Source: Streptosporangium sp. NBC_01495
Lineage (GTDB): Bacteria; Actinomycetota; Actinomycetes; Streptosporangiales; Streptosporangiaceae
Length of the DNA stretch: 64,000 nt
NCBI RefSeq assembly: GCF_036250735.1
Contig: NZ_CP109430.1
Coordinates: 1,550,001 to 1,614,000 of the forward strand
Direction: 5' to 3'
Positions 1-8,435 of this stretch are shown piece by piece. Made by a program: the position numbers and the translations under genes. The notes below the pieces were generated by a model that saw only the letters and a program-made list of their open reading frames with translations, was not told the DNA's origin and ran no database searches. The first letter of the stretch is position 1, and every line of letters begins with the position of its first letter.

Positions 1-2
1 AA

Positions 3-977
3 TCCATGGCCAGGGTGGACATGACGTTCCGCACCCAGCAGACCGGCAACACGGTCATCGCCGAGACGCGCATCGGCAAGCAGTCATGGGAGGACACGGC
101 GTTCGACCTCTCGCGTCCGGTGCGGCGCACGCCCTTCACCAGGGCCGACTACATCACGGCCGATCCCGGCGTCAAATGGTCCGCGTCGGTCATCACACCG
201 GAGCCGCACTACAACGCCCAATGGCAGCCACCGGCGATCTCCAGGACCATGCTCGCGGCGCCGGACGTACGCTCCTACCGGCCAGGCGAGCGGACCACAC
301 TCGACTGGTTGAAGCAGCCGATCCTCCCGGGCGTCCCGCTGAACGACCCGATACGCAGGCAGGGCAACCTGGTCTCGATCAACCTGCAGGGCTTCGCGGA
401 CGCCCACGGCAACATGGGGCCCGCCCGGACCGAGCCGATCGAGAACGGCACGAAGACCGACTTCCGCGTCTACCAGGGTGACACCCTGCTCGCCGGGACC
501 AACGAGGAAGCCATCGGCACCATCGCGATCCCCGAGGCCGCCGCGACCTACCGGATGGAGTATGACCTGGAGATGCGCGCCCCCTGGGCGAAACTGTCCA
601 CCCGGACGAGGTCGGTGTGGACGTTCGGCTCGCAGCGCCCCGGCGGTGCCGCGACCACGGTGCTCCCGCTGCTGTTCGCCGACTACGACATCCCGTCCGA
701 CCTGCGCAACAGGAGCTCGTCCGACAAGCTCGGGCTGCGGGTGTACCACCAGAAGGGGGCCGCGACGAGCGCGATCAACGACGTGTCCCTGGAGGTTTCC
801 TACGACGACGGCGCGACCTGGCGTGCCGCCGAGCGGCTCCGCGCCAAGGGCGGCAACGCCTACGAGGCCACCCTCGGCCGCGGCACCGGTGACCACGTCT
901 CGCTTCGCGTCAAGGCCGCGGACGGCACGGGCGGCACGCTGACCCAGGAGGTGATCCGCGCCTACGCCAGGCGCTGA
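3..977 (+). CDS. C-terminal part of a secreted subtilisin-like (S8) serine peptidase, 5' end outside window
   Basis: The frame is open to the left edge, so this is the 3' part of a longer gene; the ATG at 6 is probably internal. About 323 residues are visible. No catalytic Asp/His/Ser motif of S8 peptidases is present, which fits a C-terminal accessory region. The last ~90 residues form a beta-rich module (VSYDDGATWRAAERL, then VSLRVKAADGTGG, ending EVIRAYARR) of the kind that closes large secreted actinobacterial S8 peptidases. The family call rests on resemblance of this tail and not on catalytic residues. A strong hairpin follows about 75 bp after the stop and would end the transcript. Confidence 0.6.
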   Translation, partial: SMARVDMTFRTQQTGNTVIAETRIGKQSWEDTAFDLSRPVRRTPFTRADYITADPGVKWSASVITPEPHYNAQWQPPAISRTMLAAPDVRSYRPGERTTLDWLKQPILPGVPLNDPIRRQGNLVSINLQGFADAHGNMGPARTEPIENGTKTDFRVYQGDTLLAGTNEEAIGTIAIPEAAATYRMEYDLEMRAPWAKLSTRTRSVWTFGSQRPGGAATTVLPLLFADYDIPSDLRNRSSSDKLGLRVYHQKGAATSAINDVSLEVSYDDGATWRAAERLRAKGGNAYEATLGRGTGDHVSLRVKAADGTGGTLTQEVIRAYARR

Positions 978-1282
978 CGGCGCACGCAGCCGTCCCCGGA
1001 CGGCAAAGCACCGAAAGCCGTCCCGGACGTGCGAAACACCGAACCGGGATCCGGGCGGGCCCCGACCGAGGCCCGCCCGGCTCCCGGGAGCCGGGCGGCT
1101 CTCACCGCGCTCAGCCGCAGTGGACGCCTTCCGCCTTCTTGAGACCGAACCACCTTCTTGAGGCCGAACTCGCCGAAGCCCTGTATGGCGATGCGCGTGT
1201 TCCGGGCGGCACCGCGATGGGTCACGAAGGTCCTTGACCTCGGCGCGAAAGTGGGATCGGGCAAGGGATTCGGCGTGCCGGG
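978..1282. other. Intergenic region between convergent genes
   Basis: About 305 bp holding the terminator at 1051-1080. A short minus-strand stretch near 1150-1210 reads RIAIQGFGEFG, faintly like a dinucleotide-binding glycine motif, but it has no supported start or extent. No gene is called. Confidence 0.5.
1051..1080 (+). terminator. Rho-independent-type hairpin after the peptidase gene
   Basis: An 11-bp perfect G+C-only stem (CCGGGCGGGCC / GGCCCGCCCGG) encloses an 8-nt loop. There is no T-run, as is usual for actinobacterial terminators. It lies between convergent genes and could serve both. Confidence 0.6.
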
Positions 1283-1822
1283 TCAGTCATCGATGGTGGA
1301 GGGCGGCGTTCCCAGCGCCTGCAATGCGGGCCAGAAGTCGTCGGGAATCGTGGTGAGGCGCAACTTCTCGAGCTGAGCGATCCGTTCCGGCCGGCTCACG
1401 CCGACCACCGTGGAGTGGATCAGCGGGCAGCGCAGTGAGAAGTGCAACGCCGTCGTGGGTAGCTCGATCGACCACGAATGGCACAACTCCCGGGCGCGGT
1501 CGACCCAGGCCGGCAACTCCGGCGACGCCTCACAGTAGGCATAGCGGGTGCCGTCGCCGGCAAGGAGCCCGCCGCCGAACGGGGCGGCGTTGAAGATGCC
1601 CATACCGTGCGCCGCCGCCTCGGCTATCAATTCCTCCGCGCGCCGGTCGATGAGGGTGTAGCGATTGTGGGTGAGCAGCACGTCGAACGCGCCGCTGGTC
1701 ACGTACCGGGTCATCAGCTTGATTTCGCCGGCGGCGATGCCGATGGCGCCGATCAGACCTTGTTCGCGCAGCTCGATCAGGCCCTGGACCGCCCCGCCGG
1801 GGACTTCACCGGCGAGCCCGTC
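1283..1822 (-). pseudogene. Truncated aldo/keto reductase (C-terminal half)
   Basis: Downstream of about position 1822 on the minus strand the translation matches the C-terminal half of aldose-dehydrogenase-type aldo/keto reductases: LIELREQGLIGAIGI, then NRYTLIDRRAEELIAEAA, NAAPFGGGLL, and the cofactor-end segment STVVGVSRPERIAQ. About 180 residues remain against a usual length of about 320. The N-terminal half with the catalytic Asp/Tyr/Lys is missing. Upstream codons in the same frame (to 2029) read as low-complexity Arg/Pro/Gly sequence, not an AKR N-terminus. It is therefore most likely a decayed gene, unlikely to be active. Confidence 0.75.
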
Positions 1823-2331
1823 GCACGCGTCCACCTCCCGGTGCGGGTGCCGCTCGGCTTCCACGGGAGCTGGCTGCCCGACCTGTGACGGCCGCGAGAC
1901 CGGCCGGTTGAAGGAGAACGGCGCATTCGCTCTGTGGCTCATCGCGCGGAACGTTCTTCTGTTCCCGTGCGGGTTCTGTCGAGTGCCCGTCACCGGGGGT
2001 TCACGGGGGCGGATCCCGGGTGGCGGCACGAGACCACAGTCGGGGTGGTGCCGACGCGCGCCGTCCGCGACCGTGGAGGAGACATCGCGATGCGTACGAG
2101 ATCTGCCATGGTCGTGTCCGGGTACCAGAACTTCCGCGGCTCCCGTGCGGTCGGCGCGACCGAGTACCCGGGGGTGGGGCGCGGCCGCAGTCGCCCGCGG
2201 AATCTGGGGCCGTCCTATGAGGTTGAAGGTTTTGACCAGGTAGACCAGCAGAGAAGCACCAAAGTTTAAAAGAAGAGTTCAGCGATACGGTTGAAGGTGT
2301 TGCCAGGGTCATCGAAGAGACAGGAGCCGCC
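1823..2331. other. Intergenic region upstream of the esterase gene
   Basis: About 510 bp. The last 120 bp are more A+T-rich (TTTAAAAGAAGAG near 2265) and probably hold the promoter of the gene at 2332; I cannot assign -35/-10 boxes firmly. The motif GGTTGAAGGT occurs twice (about 2221 and 2289). No gene supported. Confidence 0.4.
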
Positions 2332-3630
2332 ATGGCCGCTGACGCACCGGTCCGAGACGACGCGTGGGCCTTCGCCGGTGAAAACGCCGCCGATCTCGGC
2401 GCCGCGATCACGAGACTCCTCCGGTCGCTCCCCGCCAGGCCCCGCCTGCTCGGCCTGGGCGAGGCCATGCACGGTGAGGAGACGCTTCCCCGGCTGCGAA
2501 ACGAGGTCTTCCGGCATCTCGTCGAGCACGAGGGCTACCGGTCGATCGCGCTCGAGAGCGACTGCCTCGCGGGCCTGACCGTCGACGCGTACGTCACCGA
2601 GGGGGTGGGAGAGCTCGACGACGTCGTGCGCCGCGGCCTCAGTCACGGATCCGGCGAGCTGGAGTCGAGCCGCGAGCTCGTGCGGTGGATGAGGGAGCAC
2701 AACCAGGATCGTCCCGCGTCGGACAGGGTCCGGTTCTTCGGGTTCGACGGTCCGTTCGAGATGACCGGCCCGGACAGCCCCAGGCGGGCCCTCACCGCGC
2801 TGCACGGCTACCTCGCGGCCCATGTGGAGATCGAGCTTCTCCCGTACACCGTGGGCACCATCGATCACCTGGTCGGCTCCGACGACCGATGGAGCGATCC
2901 CGCGGTGACCATGGATCCCTCCCTGTCCGTGGGACTGTCCGCCGACGCCGGAGAACTGCGCCTCATCGCGGACGACCTTCTGGCGTTGCTCACCGCGGAG
3001 TCACCGCGCCTGATCCGCGCGACGTCGCGTGAGGACTGGTGGCGGGCGAACCTGCACGGGCGTACCGCGACCGGGTTGCTCCGCTACCACGCCGTGATGG
3101 CCGACACGTCCGAGGCGCGCATGGTGCGGCTCATGGGCCTCCGGGACGCGATGATGGCCGACAACCTGCTGGCCATCGCGGAGCGGGAGCGCCAGGCGCG
3201 GCGCGGACCGACGCTGGTCCACGCCCACAACCGCCACCTCCAGCGAGACGAGAGCCTCTGGCTGCTACCGCCGGGCTGGGGGCCGCTGGAAGGCCGGACG
3301 CTGAAGTGGTGGAGCGCCGGCGCGGTCGTCGCCGCGCGGCTGGGCGACGAGTACGCCTTCGTGGCCTCGGCCCTGGGAGCCGCGACGCACCAGGGGCTCG
3401 ACGCTCCGGAGCCGGACACCCTGGAGGGAATCCTGTCCACCCTGCCGGGAAACCGCTACGTCGTCGACTCGGCGAGCCTGGCCGGGGCTCTCGGCGCCAC
3501 GGGGACCGAACCGGCCCCGCGCACCGGTACGTCGGCCAATCACAGCTACTTCCCGCTGGACCCCGGCCAACTGCGCGAGACCGACGGACTCCTCTTCGTC
3601 AAGCACGTCGCTCCCGGACCGGACTCATGA
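2332..3630 (+). CDS. Erythromycin esterase-like hydrolase
   Basis: This 432-aa protein belongs to the erythromycin esterase family, whose studied members (EreA, EreB, EreC) hydrolyse the macrolide lactone ring; many environmental homologues have other or unknown substrates. The family's first catalytic block is visible as GLGEAMHGEE, with Glu44, His47 and Glu49. A second conserved Glu follows near residue 75 (ALESD), and a His-rich block VHAHNRHLQR lies near residues 297-306. These correspond to the Glu/His/Glu/His set described for EreC. Length matches the family (about 400-450). The ATG is preceded by GGAG about 7 nt upstream. No signal peptide or membrane segment is seen. The gene stands alone; macrolide inactivation is inferred from family only. 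Confidence 0.82.
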   Translation: MAADAPVRDDAWAFAGENAADLGAAITRLLRSLPARPRLLGLGEAMHGEETLPRLRNEVFRHLVEHEGYRSIALESDCLAGLTVDAYVTEGVGELDDVVRRGLSHGSGELESSRELVRWMREHNQDRPASDRVRFFGFDGPFEMTGPDSPRRALTALHGYLAAHVEIELLPYTVGTIDHLVGSDDRWSDPAVTMDPSLSVGLSADAGELRLIADDLLALLTAESPRLIRATSREDWWRANLHGRTATGLLRYHAVMADTSEARMVRLMGLRDAMMADNLLAIAERERQARRGPTLVHAHNRHLQRDESLWLLPPGWGPLEGRTLKWWSAGAVVAARLGDEYAFVASALGAATHQGLDAPEPDTLEGILSTLPGNRYVVDSASLAGALGATGTEPAPRTGTSANHSYFPLDPGQLRETDGLLFVKHVAPGPDS

Positions 3631-3637
3631 CTCGCCG

Positions 3638-3745
3638 TTGACGCTGGGAGGTGACTGCCTGGCCGACATCGCGATGCTGCGCTCCCAACCAGAACTGTTC
3701 GGCCCGATCGCCTTCGATCCGACCGTCTCCCGAATCAACGCCACC
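3638..3745 (+). pseudogene. Fragment of an IS1380-family transposase
   Basis: A short frame reads LGGDCLADIAMLRSQPELFG then FDPTVSR. This is the very characteristic N-terminal signature of IS1380-family transposases (LGGDCLADIA...LFG...DPTVSR). Only about 35 residues survive; there is no start region and no DDE domain. It is a relic left by deletion, directly abutting the esterase gene and a CRISPR remnant. Confidence 0.75.
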
Positions 3746-3785
3746 GTCTTGGCCCTGATCGCGTATGTGAGGCTCAACGCGGTCC

Positions 3786-3874
3786 ACGGGCCATCCTCGC
3801 GCGGGGATGGTCCGGACGAGACCGGTAAGGGGCACTACGTCCTGACGTCGGCCCCGCACCTGCGGGGATAGGCC
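3786..3874 (+). CRISPR. Degenerate type I-E-like CRISPR remnant (two repeats, one spacer)
   Basis: The second repeat, GTCGGCCCCGCACCTGCGGG then GATAGGCC at 3847-3874, matches the common actinomycete type I-E repeat (GTCGGCCCCGCACCTGCGGG followed by GATGGTCC) except near the 3' end. A first, more degenerate copy ends in CGCGCGGGGATGGTCC at 3813. Taking 28-nt repeats, the spacer is 33 nt (3814-3846), giving the 61-nt period normal for I-E arrays. No cas genes lie in the window. An orphan or eroded array end is the likeliest reading. Confidence 0.55.
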
Positions 3875-4154
3875 CTGGCACCAAGAGAGCCATTCGAAAA
3901 CTCCATCGGGCACCAGTCGTTGAAGGAACGCATCCATGATCGATCTAACGATGAATCCCATCCCTCGCTAACATGGGGAGCACATCGACCCGCTGTAGGC
4001 CGACGACGAGGCCGCAGGATCATTGCCGCGGGCGCGGGGCCGACCGCCTGGTCCGACAGATCTGGCAAAGCTTAAATTTTGCAGACGCATACCTGTTGTC
4101 GGAGTTTGATTACTTGGTCCGGATTGTGGAATTCAATAATGAGGTTGACCTCCC

Positions 4155-4208
4155 GTAACAACACGAAGGGCTCCGCCGGAATCCCGGCGGAGCCCTTCGT
4201 GTTGTTAC
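4155..4208. terminator. Perfect 25-bp palindromic hairpin, likely bidirectional terminator
   Basis: The left arm 4155-4179 and right arm 4184-4208 are exact reverse complements across 25 bp, with the 4-nt loop AATC. The core is GAAGGGCTCCGCCGG. It lies just beyond the stop (4223-4225) of the disrupted minus-strand frame and can terminate it. A+T pairs at the outer stem (GTAACAACAC / GTGTTGTTAC) provide a short U-rich tail in either direction. Confidence 0.75.
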
Positions 4209-4222
4209 GGTCGTTTGCCCGC

Positions 4223-4595
4223 TTAATTGCCGTAATTAGCAGTCAGGGTTGCGGCATACTCCTCCGGGACGGGCCGCCCGCCGAAAGGCATCGGAAGATA
4301 TGACTTCAACGCGCCTGCCACGTCCAGGAAGGGCCCAAACCGTTCACACCATTCACTGCGCGCGGTCGCGTCGGGGAACCCCTGGAATACCGCCACCTCG
4401 GGGTCCCTTTCACCCCAGCACCCCCACTTTCCGGATGCTCCGGTCAGCGCGACGACGTTCGCCGAGATCGCTATCGACCCCAGGGCATCGCCGTTCGGTT
4501 CGAAGCCGATCGCGGCCCAGTAGTCGTCCTCACTTGCCTTGGCGGACAGAGACAGAGCCGGGTACCCCAGCCCCTCGGGGAGATGGAAATCGTCA
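4223..4595 (-). pseudogene. Hypothetical protein, 5' part cut off by IS5-family insertion
   Basis: Reading the minus strand from the IS edge gives about 123 codons of good actinobacterial coding sequence: DDFHLPEGLGYPALSLSA, WAAIGFEPNGDALGSIAISA, GASGKWGCWGERDPEV, WCERFGPFLDV, ending EEYAATLTANYGN-stop. I do not recognise the family; the Trp/acidic-rich style resembles small SMI1/immunity-type proteins but this is only an impression. The 5' end is lost where an IS element begins at 4596. Beyond the element (7660 onward) no clean in-frame continuation is seen, partly because of a 14-bp tandem repeat. Confidence 0.6.
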
Positions 4596-5196
4596 CAGTG
4601 AACCTTTTTCGTGCGCCCAGCAGAACGGAGGTGGGGCTACGTGAGTAGCTGATCTTCGTGTTCGTAAGCTCGTCGTCGCTTGCCGGTGTGAGTCCGGTCC
4701 GGGTAGCTGCCAGGAGGCCCGGTAGCAGGCTGGCGGTTTCGTCTGGAAACGGGCGGGGTCGAAGCCCAGCGTCAAAGGCCCTGTAAGAGGGGGAGCGAGG
4801 ATGCGGTCCGTAGCATGAAGCGAAGCCTGCGGCGTCGTTACTCAGCCTGCTTTCGGGTGGGACAAGGGAGAGCCGAGCCCTTCGAAATCGGGGTGAAGGC
4901 CATGGAAGCGGCGAAGAGCCTGGAAATTGCAGCCGTCAAGGACTCCCCGGCGTATGGGGCGCGGAACGTATCGATAGTGACGACGGGAACTGGGGAGGCC
5001 TTTCCCGGCCCGGTGACCTGCGGAAGTGTCATCGGAGCGTGGTGTCCTATAACCGATGACCTCGGGAAGTGGATGGCCGGCCGGGTGGGCGTCGGAGGTG
5101 GCCGTAGTACCGCTTGAGCCGACCGGACAACACAACCGGCGGTGAGGGAAGGGCCACTACTTCGTCGATGCGCAGCGTCTTGAAGGAGGAGGCCCG

Positions 5197-6576
5197 GTGA
5201 GTGCCGGTCAGGCTAGTCCCGCCGCTTTGGGATCACGTCCGCGTGATCCGGTCCGTGCCTTGCAGCATGTGCTCTACCGGGCGGCCAAGGCCGATCCCGG
5301 ACGCAGGTTCCACGCGCTGATGGACAAGGTCTTCCGCAGAGACGTCCTGCAGCGCGCGTGGGTCGCGGTGCGCAATAACAACGGCGCACCCGGCATCGAC
5401 AGGACCACTCTGGCCGAGGTCGAGGAGTACGGCGTTGACCGGCTCCTCGGCGAGCTGGCCGGCGAACTGAAGACGCGGCGGTATCGGCCGCTGGCCGCTC
5501 GGCGGGTGATGATCTCGAAGCCGGGTAGCGCCTGTGAGCAGAGACCGTTGTCGATTCCCTCAGTTCGTGACCGCATCGTGCAGGCCGCTGTGAAGATCGT
5601 GCTCGAGCCGGTCTTCGAGGCTGACATGGCCGACTGTTCGTTCGGGTTTCGCCCGCGACGGTCGCCGCACGACGCTCTGCAGGTGCTCATCGATGAGCAG
5701 CGGCGGGGGCGGCGGTGGGTGGTCGAGACGGACATCGCCAACTGTTTCACGGCGATTCCGCATGAGGAGTTGATGCACGCGATCGAGGAACGCGTCAGTG
5801 ACCGGTCCGTGCTCAAGCTGCTGCGTGTGATCTTGCGCGCGGGAGTCATGCAGGACGGACAGGTCCGGCGAAAGGTCACTGGAACGTCTCAGGGTTCCCC
5901 GCTTTCACCGTTGCTCTGCAACGTCTATCTGCACCGGCTCGATCGGGAATGGGACGAAAGTGATGGGACGCTGGTGCGGTTCGCCGACGACCTGATCGTC
6001 ATGTGCTGGTCGCAGAGCCAGGCCGAACGGGCGCTCGCGCGTCTGACCGGCCTGCTGGCCGACCTCGGCCTGGAGCCGAAGGCGGCTAAGACCCGCATCG
6101 TGCACCTGCAGGTCGGGGGCGAGGGCCTGGACTTTCTTGGCTTTCATCACCGGTTGGTGCGCTCGCGGGGCGATCGGGGCAGGGCGAAGGTGGCGTTCCT
6201 CGCGCGCTGGCCCGCGGACAAGGCCATGCGGTATGCCCGTGACCGGATTCGGGAAATCACCGACCGGCGCAGGCTCCTGTTGCGGCCGGAGACCATTACG
6301 GAGGATCTGAACGCCTTCCTTCGCGGCTGGGCTGCGTACTTCAAGTACGGGCATTCGGCCCAGCGTCTCAGCAAGATCAGGCGGTATGCGCAACAGCGGC
6401 TGGCGCGGTTCGTCAGCAAGAAGCACCGGCGCAGCACGGCGTTCGGCTGGTGGGTGATGGTCTGCTCCCGGCCGATCGACCTGGGCCTGATCAGCTTGTA
6501 TGGAATCGTCGTCGCACCCAGGGCAGGCAAGCCCTGGCGGGAGAGACCGAATGCCGGCGGTGAACGACGTCGGTGA
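5197..6576 (+). CDS. Group II intron reverse transcriptase/maturase
   Basis: The 459-aa protein starts at GTG 5197 behind a strong GAAGGAGGAGG Shine-Dalgarno. Reverse transcriptase blocks are in order: GAPGIDRTTL, RPLSIPSVRDRIVQ, SFGFRPRRSPHDAL, VETDIANCFTAI, GTSQGSPLSPLLCN, and the catalytic LVRFADDLIVM (FADD instead of the commoner YADD). LDFLGFHHR follows. A maturase (X) domain with NAFLRGWAAYFKYGHS comes next. There is no C-terminal HNH endonuclease, so retrohoming would need another nick source. In this family the protein binds intron RNA, promotes splicing and copies the intron into DNA. The stop codon overlaps the start of domain V by two bases. Confidence 0.93.
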   Translation: MSAGQASPAALGSRPRDPVRALQHVLYRAAKADPGRRFHALMDKVFRRDVLQRAWVAVRNNNGAPGIDRTTLAEVEEYGVDRLLGELAGELKTRRYRPLAARRVMISKPGSACEQRPLSIPSVRDRIVQAAVKIVLEPVFEADMADCSFGFRPRRSPHDALQVLIDEQRRGRRWVVETDIANCFTAIPHEELMHAIEERVSDRSVLKLLRVILRAGVMQDGQVRRKVTGTSQGSPLSPLLCNVYLHRLDREWDESDGTLVRFADDLIVMCWSQSQAERALARLTGLLADLGLEPKAAKTRIVHLQVGGEGLDFLGFHHRLVRSRGDRGRAKVAFLARWPADKAMRYARDRIREITDRRRLLLRPETITEDLNAFLRGWAAYFKYGHSAQRLSKIRRYAQQRLARFVSKKHRRSTAFGWWVMVCSRPIDLGLISLYGIVVAPRAGKPWRERPNAGGERRR

Positions 6577-6608
6577 GCCGTGTGCGGGAGAACCGCATGC
6601 ACGGTTCG
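6575..6608 (+). ncRNA. Group II intron domain V
   Basis: GAGCCGTGTGCGGGAGAACC followed by GCATGCACGGTTCG is the standard 34-nt domain V hairpin. GAGCCGTGTGCGG pairs with CCGCATGCACGGTTC through a two-part stem; the catalytic AGC triad is at 6576-6578 and the cap loop is GAGA-like. It follows the maturase stop directly. Confidence 0.88.
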
Positions 6609-6867
6609 AAGCGGCGGGAGCTGGAAACGGAGCGACCTGGCCACGGTCATCGGGGAGAGCACAGCCGACCGGGAAACCGGCGGAATACAGGCCCCGAGCC
6701 CTACCGCCAGGCCACGCCACCGCGCCAGCTCCCGACCCTACATCCCCTGGGGGCGAACTGCTGGTCACAGCATGATCGCAAGGCCGGTATTCGCCTGACG
6801 ATGTAGAGAAACCCCTGGTAGACGGGTTGATCACCACAACCAGATCCGTCACAACCAGGGGCTTCGG

Positions 6868-7640
6868 ATGCTGTTCTATCGTGCTGCCGTCGATTTGTCG
6901 CGTTCAACGCTGAACTACGTCGCCGGGCTGATCCGCCGGCACCGCAAGGCGATGAAGTCGATCTGGCGACGGCTCAATGCAGGGCAGCAAGCGCTGCTGG
7001 TGCTGGTCTACCTGCGCAAGGGCGAGACGTTCGAGGAGCTTGGGGCCGGTTTCGGGGTGTCGACGGCGACCGCGTGGCGGTACGTGGAAGAGGCCGTGAT
7101 GCTGCTGTCGGCGCGCTCGCCCAAACTCCGACAGGCGCTGCGCAAGGCGAAGAGCGACGGGCTGCACTACCTGGTGCTGGATGGCACGCTGATCCACACC
7201 GACCGGGTGAAAGCCGATCGGCCGTACTTCTCCGGCAAGCACCGCGTGCACGGAATGAACGTGCAGGTCATCGCCTCGCCGGACGGGACGATCCTGTGGA
7301 CCTCTGGAGCCCTGCCGGGCAAGGCCCATGATCTGGCGCCGCCCGCATCTGGGGTATCCTGCGCGCGCTGGAGCAGGCCGCAATCATCACCCTGGCCGAC
7401 AAGGCGTATCAGGGAGCCGAGGGCCCGCTTGCCACGCCGTACAAGGGCAAGAACAAGCCCGCGTCACAGAAACAGGCCAACCGCTCCCACGCCCGCCTCC
7501 GCGGACCCGGCGAACGCGCCAACGCCCAGCTGAAGAGCTGGAAAATCCTCCGGAAGCTACGTTGTAGCCCTTCCAAGGCCGGTCACCTGTGCAAGGCCAT
7601 CGCCGTCCTTCAAAACCACCGCGTCGCACAGGCCGCCTGA
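6868..7640 (+). pseudogene. IS5-family DDE transposase, frameshifted
   Basis: The first frame (6868 to about 7336) reads RLNAGQQALLVLVYLRKGET, a helix-turn-helix segment FGVSTATAWRYVEEAV, then the first catalytic block LVLDGTLIHTDRV and WTSGALPGKAHDL. The protein continues only in another frame as ARIWGILRALEQA, LADKAYQGAEG (second Asp), and GERANAQLKSWKILRKL (catalytic Glu), ending at 7640. Restoring one G in CTGGCGCCGCC (about 7336-7342) would rebuild a single frame of about 257 aa. No slippery A/T heptamer sits at the junction, so a mutation is likelier than programmed frameshifting. Confidence 0.85.
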
Positions 7641-7659
7641 GGATGAAAAAGGTTCACTG

Positions 7660-8435
7660 ACGCAGCGCACCCCGGCCGCCGCCGAACCTGGCGGGGGTGA
7701 CGATCAGGGGGTGACGATCAGGGGGTGACGATCGTCCGCTTCGGTGTGCGGAAGAGAAATCCGTACAGGTTGCTGGACGCTTCGGATTCCCGACACGTTC
7801 CCTGGACTCTCCGTGAGGCCTGCGCGAGCCCCGCCACCCGCTGTGATTTTGCCGGTTGATCGATCGACTCTCAACACCACCCATCAACCACGTGGTGGTT
7901 CGCCGTAGCTCCAGGAGTTCCAGCCCAGACGCCCATCGTTGATCAGGCCGGCCCGGCTCCGCTATGCCAGGTCCTCGCCGCCCTCGACTCCGGCGGGCCC
8001 AGGTCGTGCCGTGAAGCCGTATCGCGAATGCCGAAAGTCGCATCTCGGGATCACTGAAAAGCCTTTTATCGGTTGATGTAACTAAATATAGTGAACGACT
8101 ATAATAAATGGCGTTAAAGTGTTAATTGGGTATCGCAACCTGGCGACTTTTCGGTAATGCTTCGATATTCTTGGCCCGTGTCGCCTGTGGAAAGTTATAT
8201 TGACGCTGACTGGACGGAGTGGGGCGCCGGTTGAATCGCGGTCGCCGGAGGGCGGCCGGCCGGGAGTCATGGAAGCGGATATGCGGATTGACTAACCCGC
8301 GCTTCATGGATATTGACCGCACCTGTCGTTTTCCGGATCAGTCGGGGGCTTCATCCTGCCCCCACCCACCAGGATTTCTCGCCTGGAGCCAGAGTGACGT
8401 CACCACACGACCAACGCCTGAATCCGCGGACCGCC
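7660..8435. other. Intergenic region with an A+T-rich block
   Basis: About 775 bp between the IS and the next gene. It contains the 14-bp tandem repeat and an unusually A+T-rich stretch at about 8058-8215 (TAACTAAATATAGTGAACGA, TATAATAAATGGCG), against 70% or more G+C around it. That block may carry promoters or mark an integration scar. A minus-strand frame at 7654-8043 has poor codon character and is not called. Confidence 0.45.
7693..7734. repeat. Three tandem copies of a 14-bp unit
   Basis: GGGGGTGACGATCA occurs at 7693-7706 and 7707-7720, and again at 7721-7734 with a final G. Because 14 is not a multiple of three, copy-number change would shift any frame crossing it. It lies just outside the IS right end. 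Confidence 0.85.

Larger units (their letters stand above)
4611..6741 (+). mobile_element. Group II intron (ribozyme plus maturase/reverse transcriptase)
   Basis: The 5' boundary has the consensus GTGCG start (GTGCGCCCAGC at 4611). The encoded RT/maturase is at 5197-6576. Domain V follows at 6575-6608. The 3' part of domain VI is the complement of 6612-6622 (GCGGGAGCTGG) at about 6724-6734, and a candidate branch-point A at 6735 lies a few nucleotides before the end (GACCCTAC). The boundaries are fixed independently by the split IS repeat: joining 4610 to 6742 recreates the terminal repeat exactly. Total length is 2131 bp. About 590 nt upstream of the ORF would form domains I-III. Confidence 0.85.
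4596..7659 (+). mobile_element. IS5-family insertion sequence, itself interrupted by a group II intron
   Basis: The right terminal repeat 7641-7659 reads, on the complementary strand, CAGTGAACCTTTTTCATCC. The left repeat is split: CAGTGAACCTTTTTC at 4596-4610 and ATCC at 6742-6745, with the group II intron between. Removing the intron (4611-6741) leaves a 933-bp element with 19-bp perfect inverted repeats and one transposase frame, a normal size for an IS5-family element. Flanks are TCA (left) and ACG (right), so no target duplication is visible; one flank may have been rearranged. Confidence 0.8.

Noticed and set aside
1140-1215. Possible glutamate dehydrogenase fragment (RIAIQGFGEFG on minus strand)
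   Set aside because: Only about a dozen residues resemble the glycine motif, with no supporting flanking homology.
7330-7345. Programmed ribosomal frameshift in the IS5 transposase
   Set aside because: No slippery heptamer or downstream structure is evident; one missing G explains the break more simply.
7654-8043. Minus-strand 129-codon frame beside the IS as the missing 5' part of the disrupted gene at 4223
   Set aside because: Joining across the IS does not keep one frame and the sequence is Arg/Ser-rich without coding character; a 14-bp repeat also breaks it.
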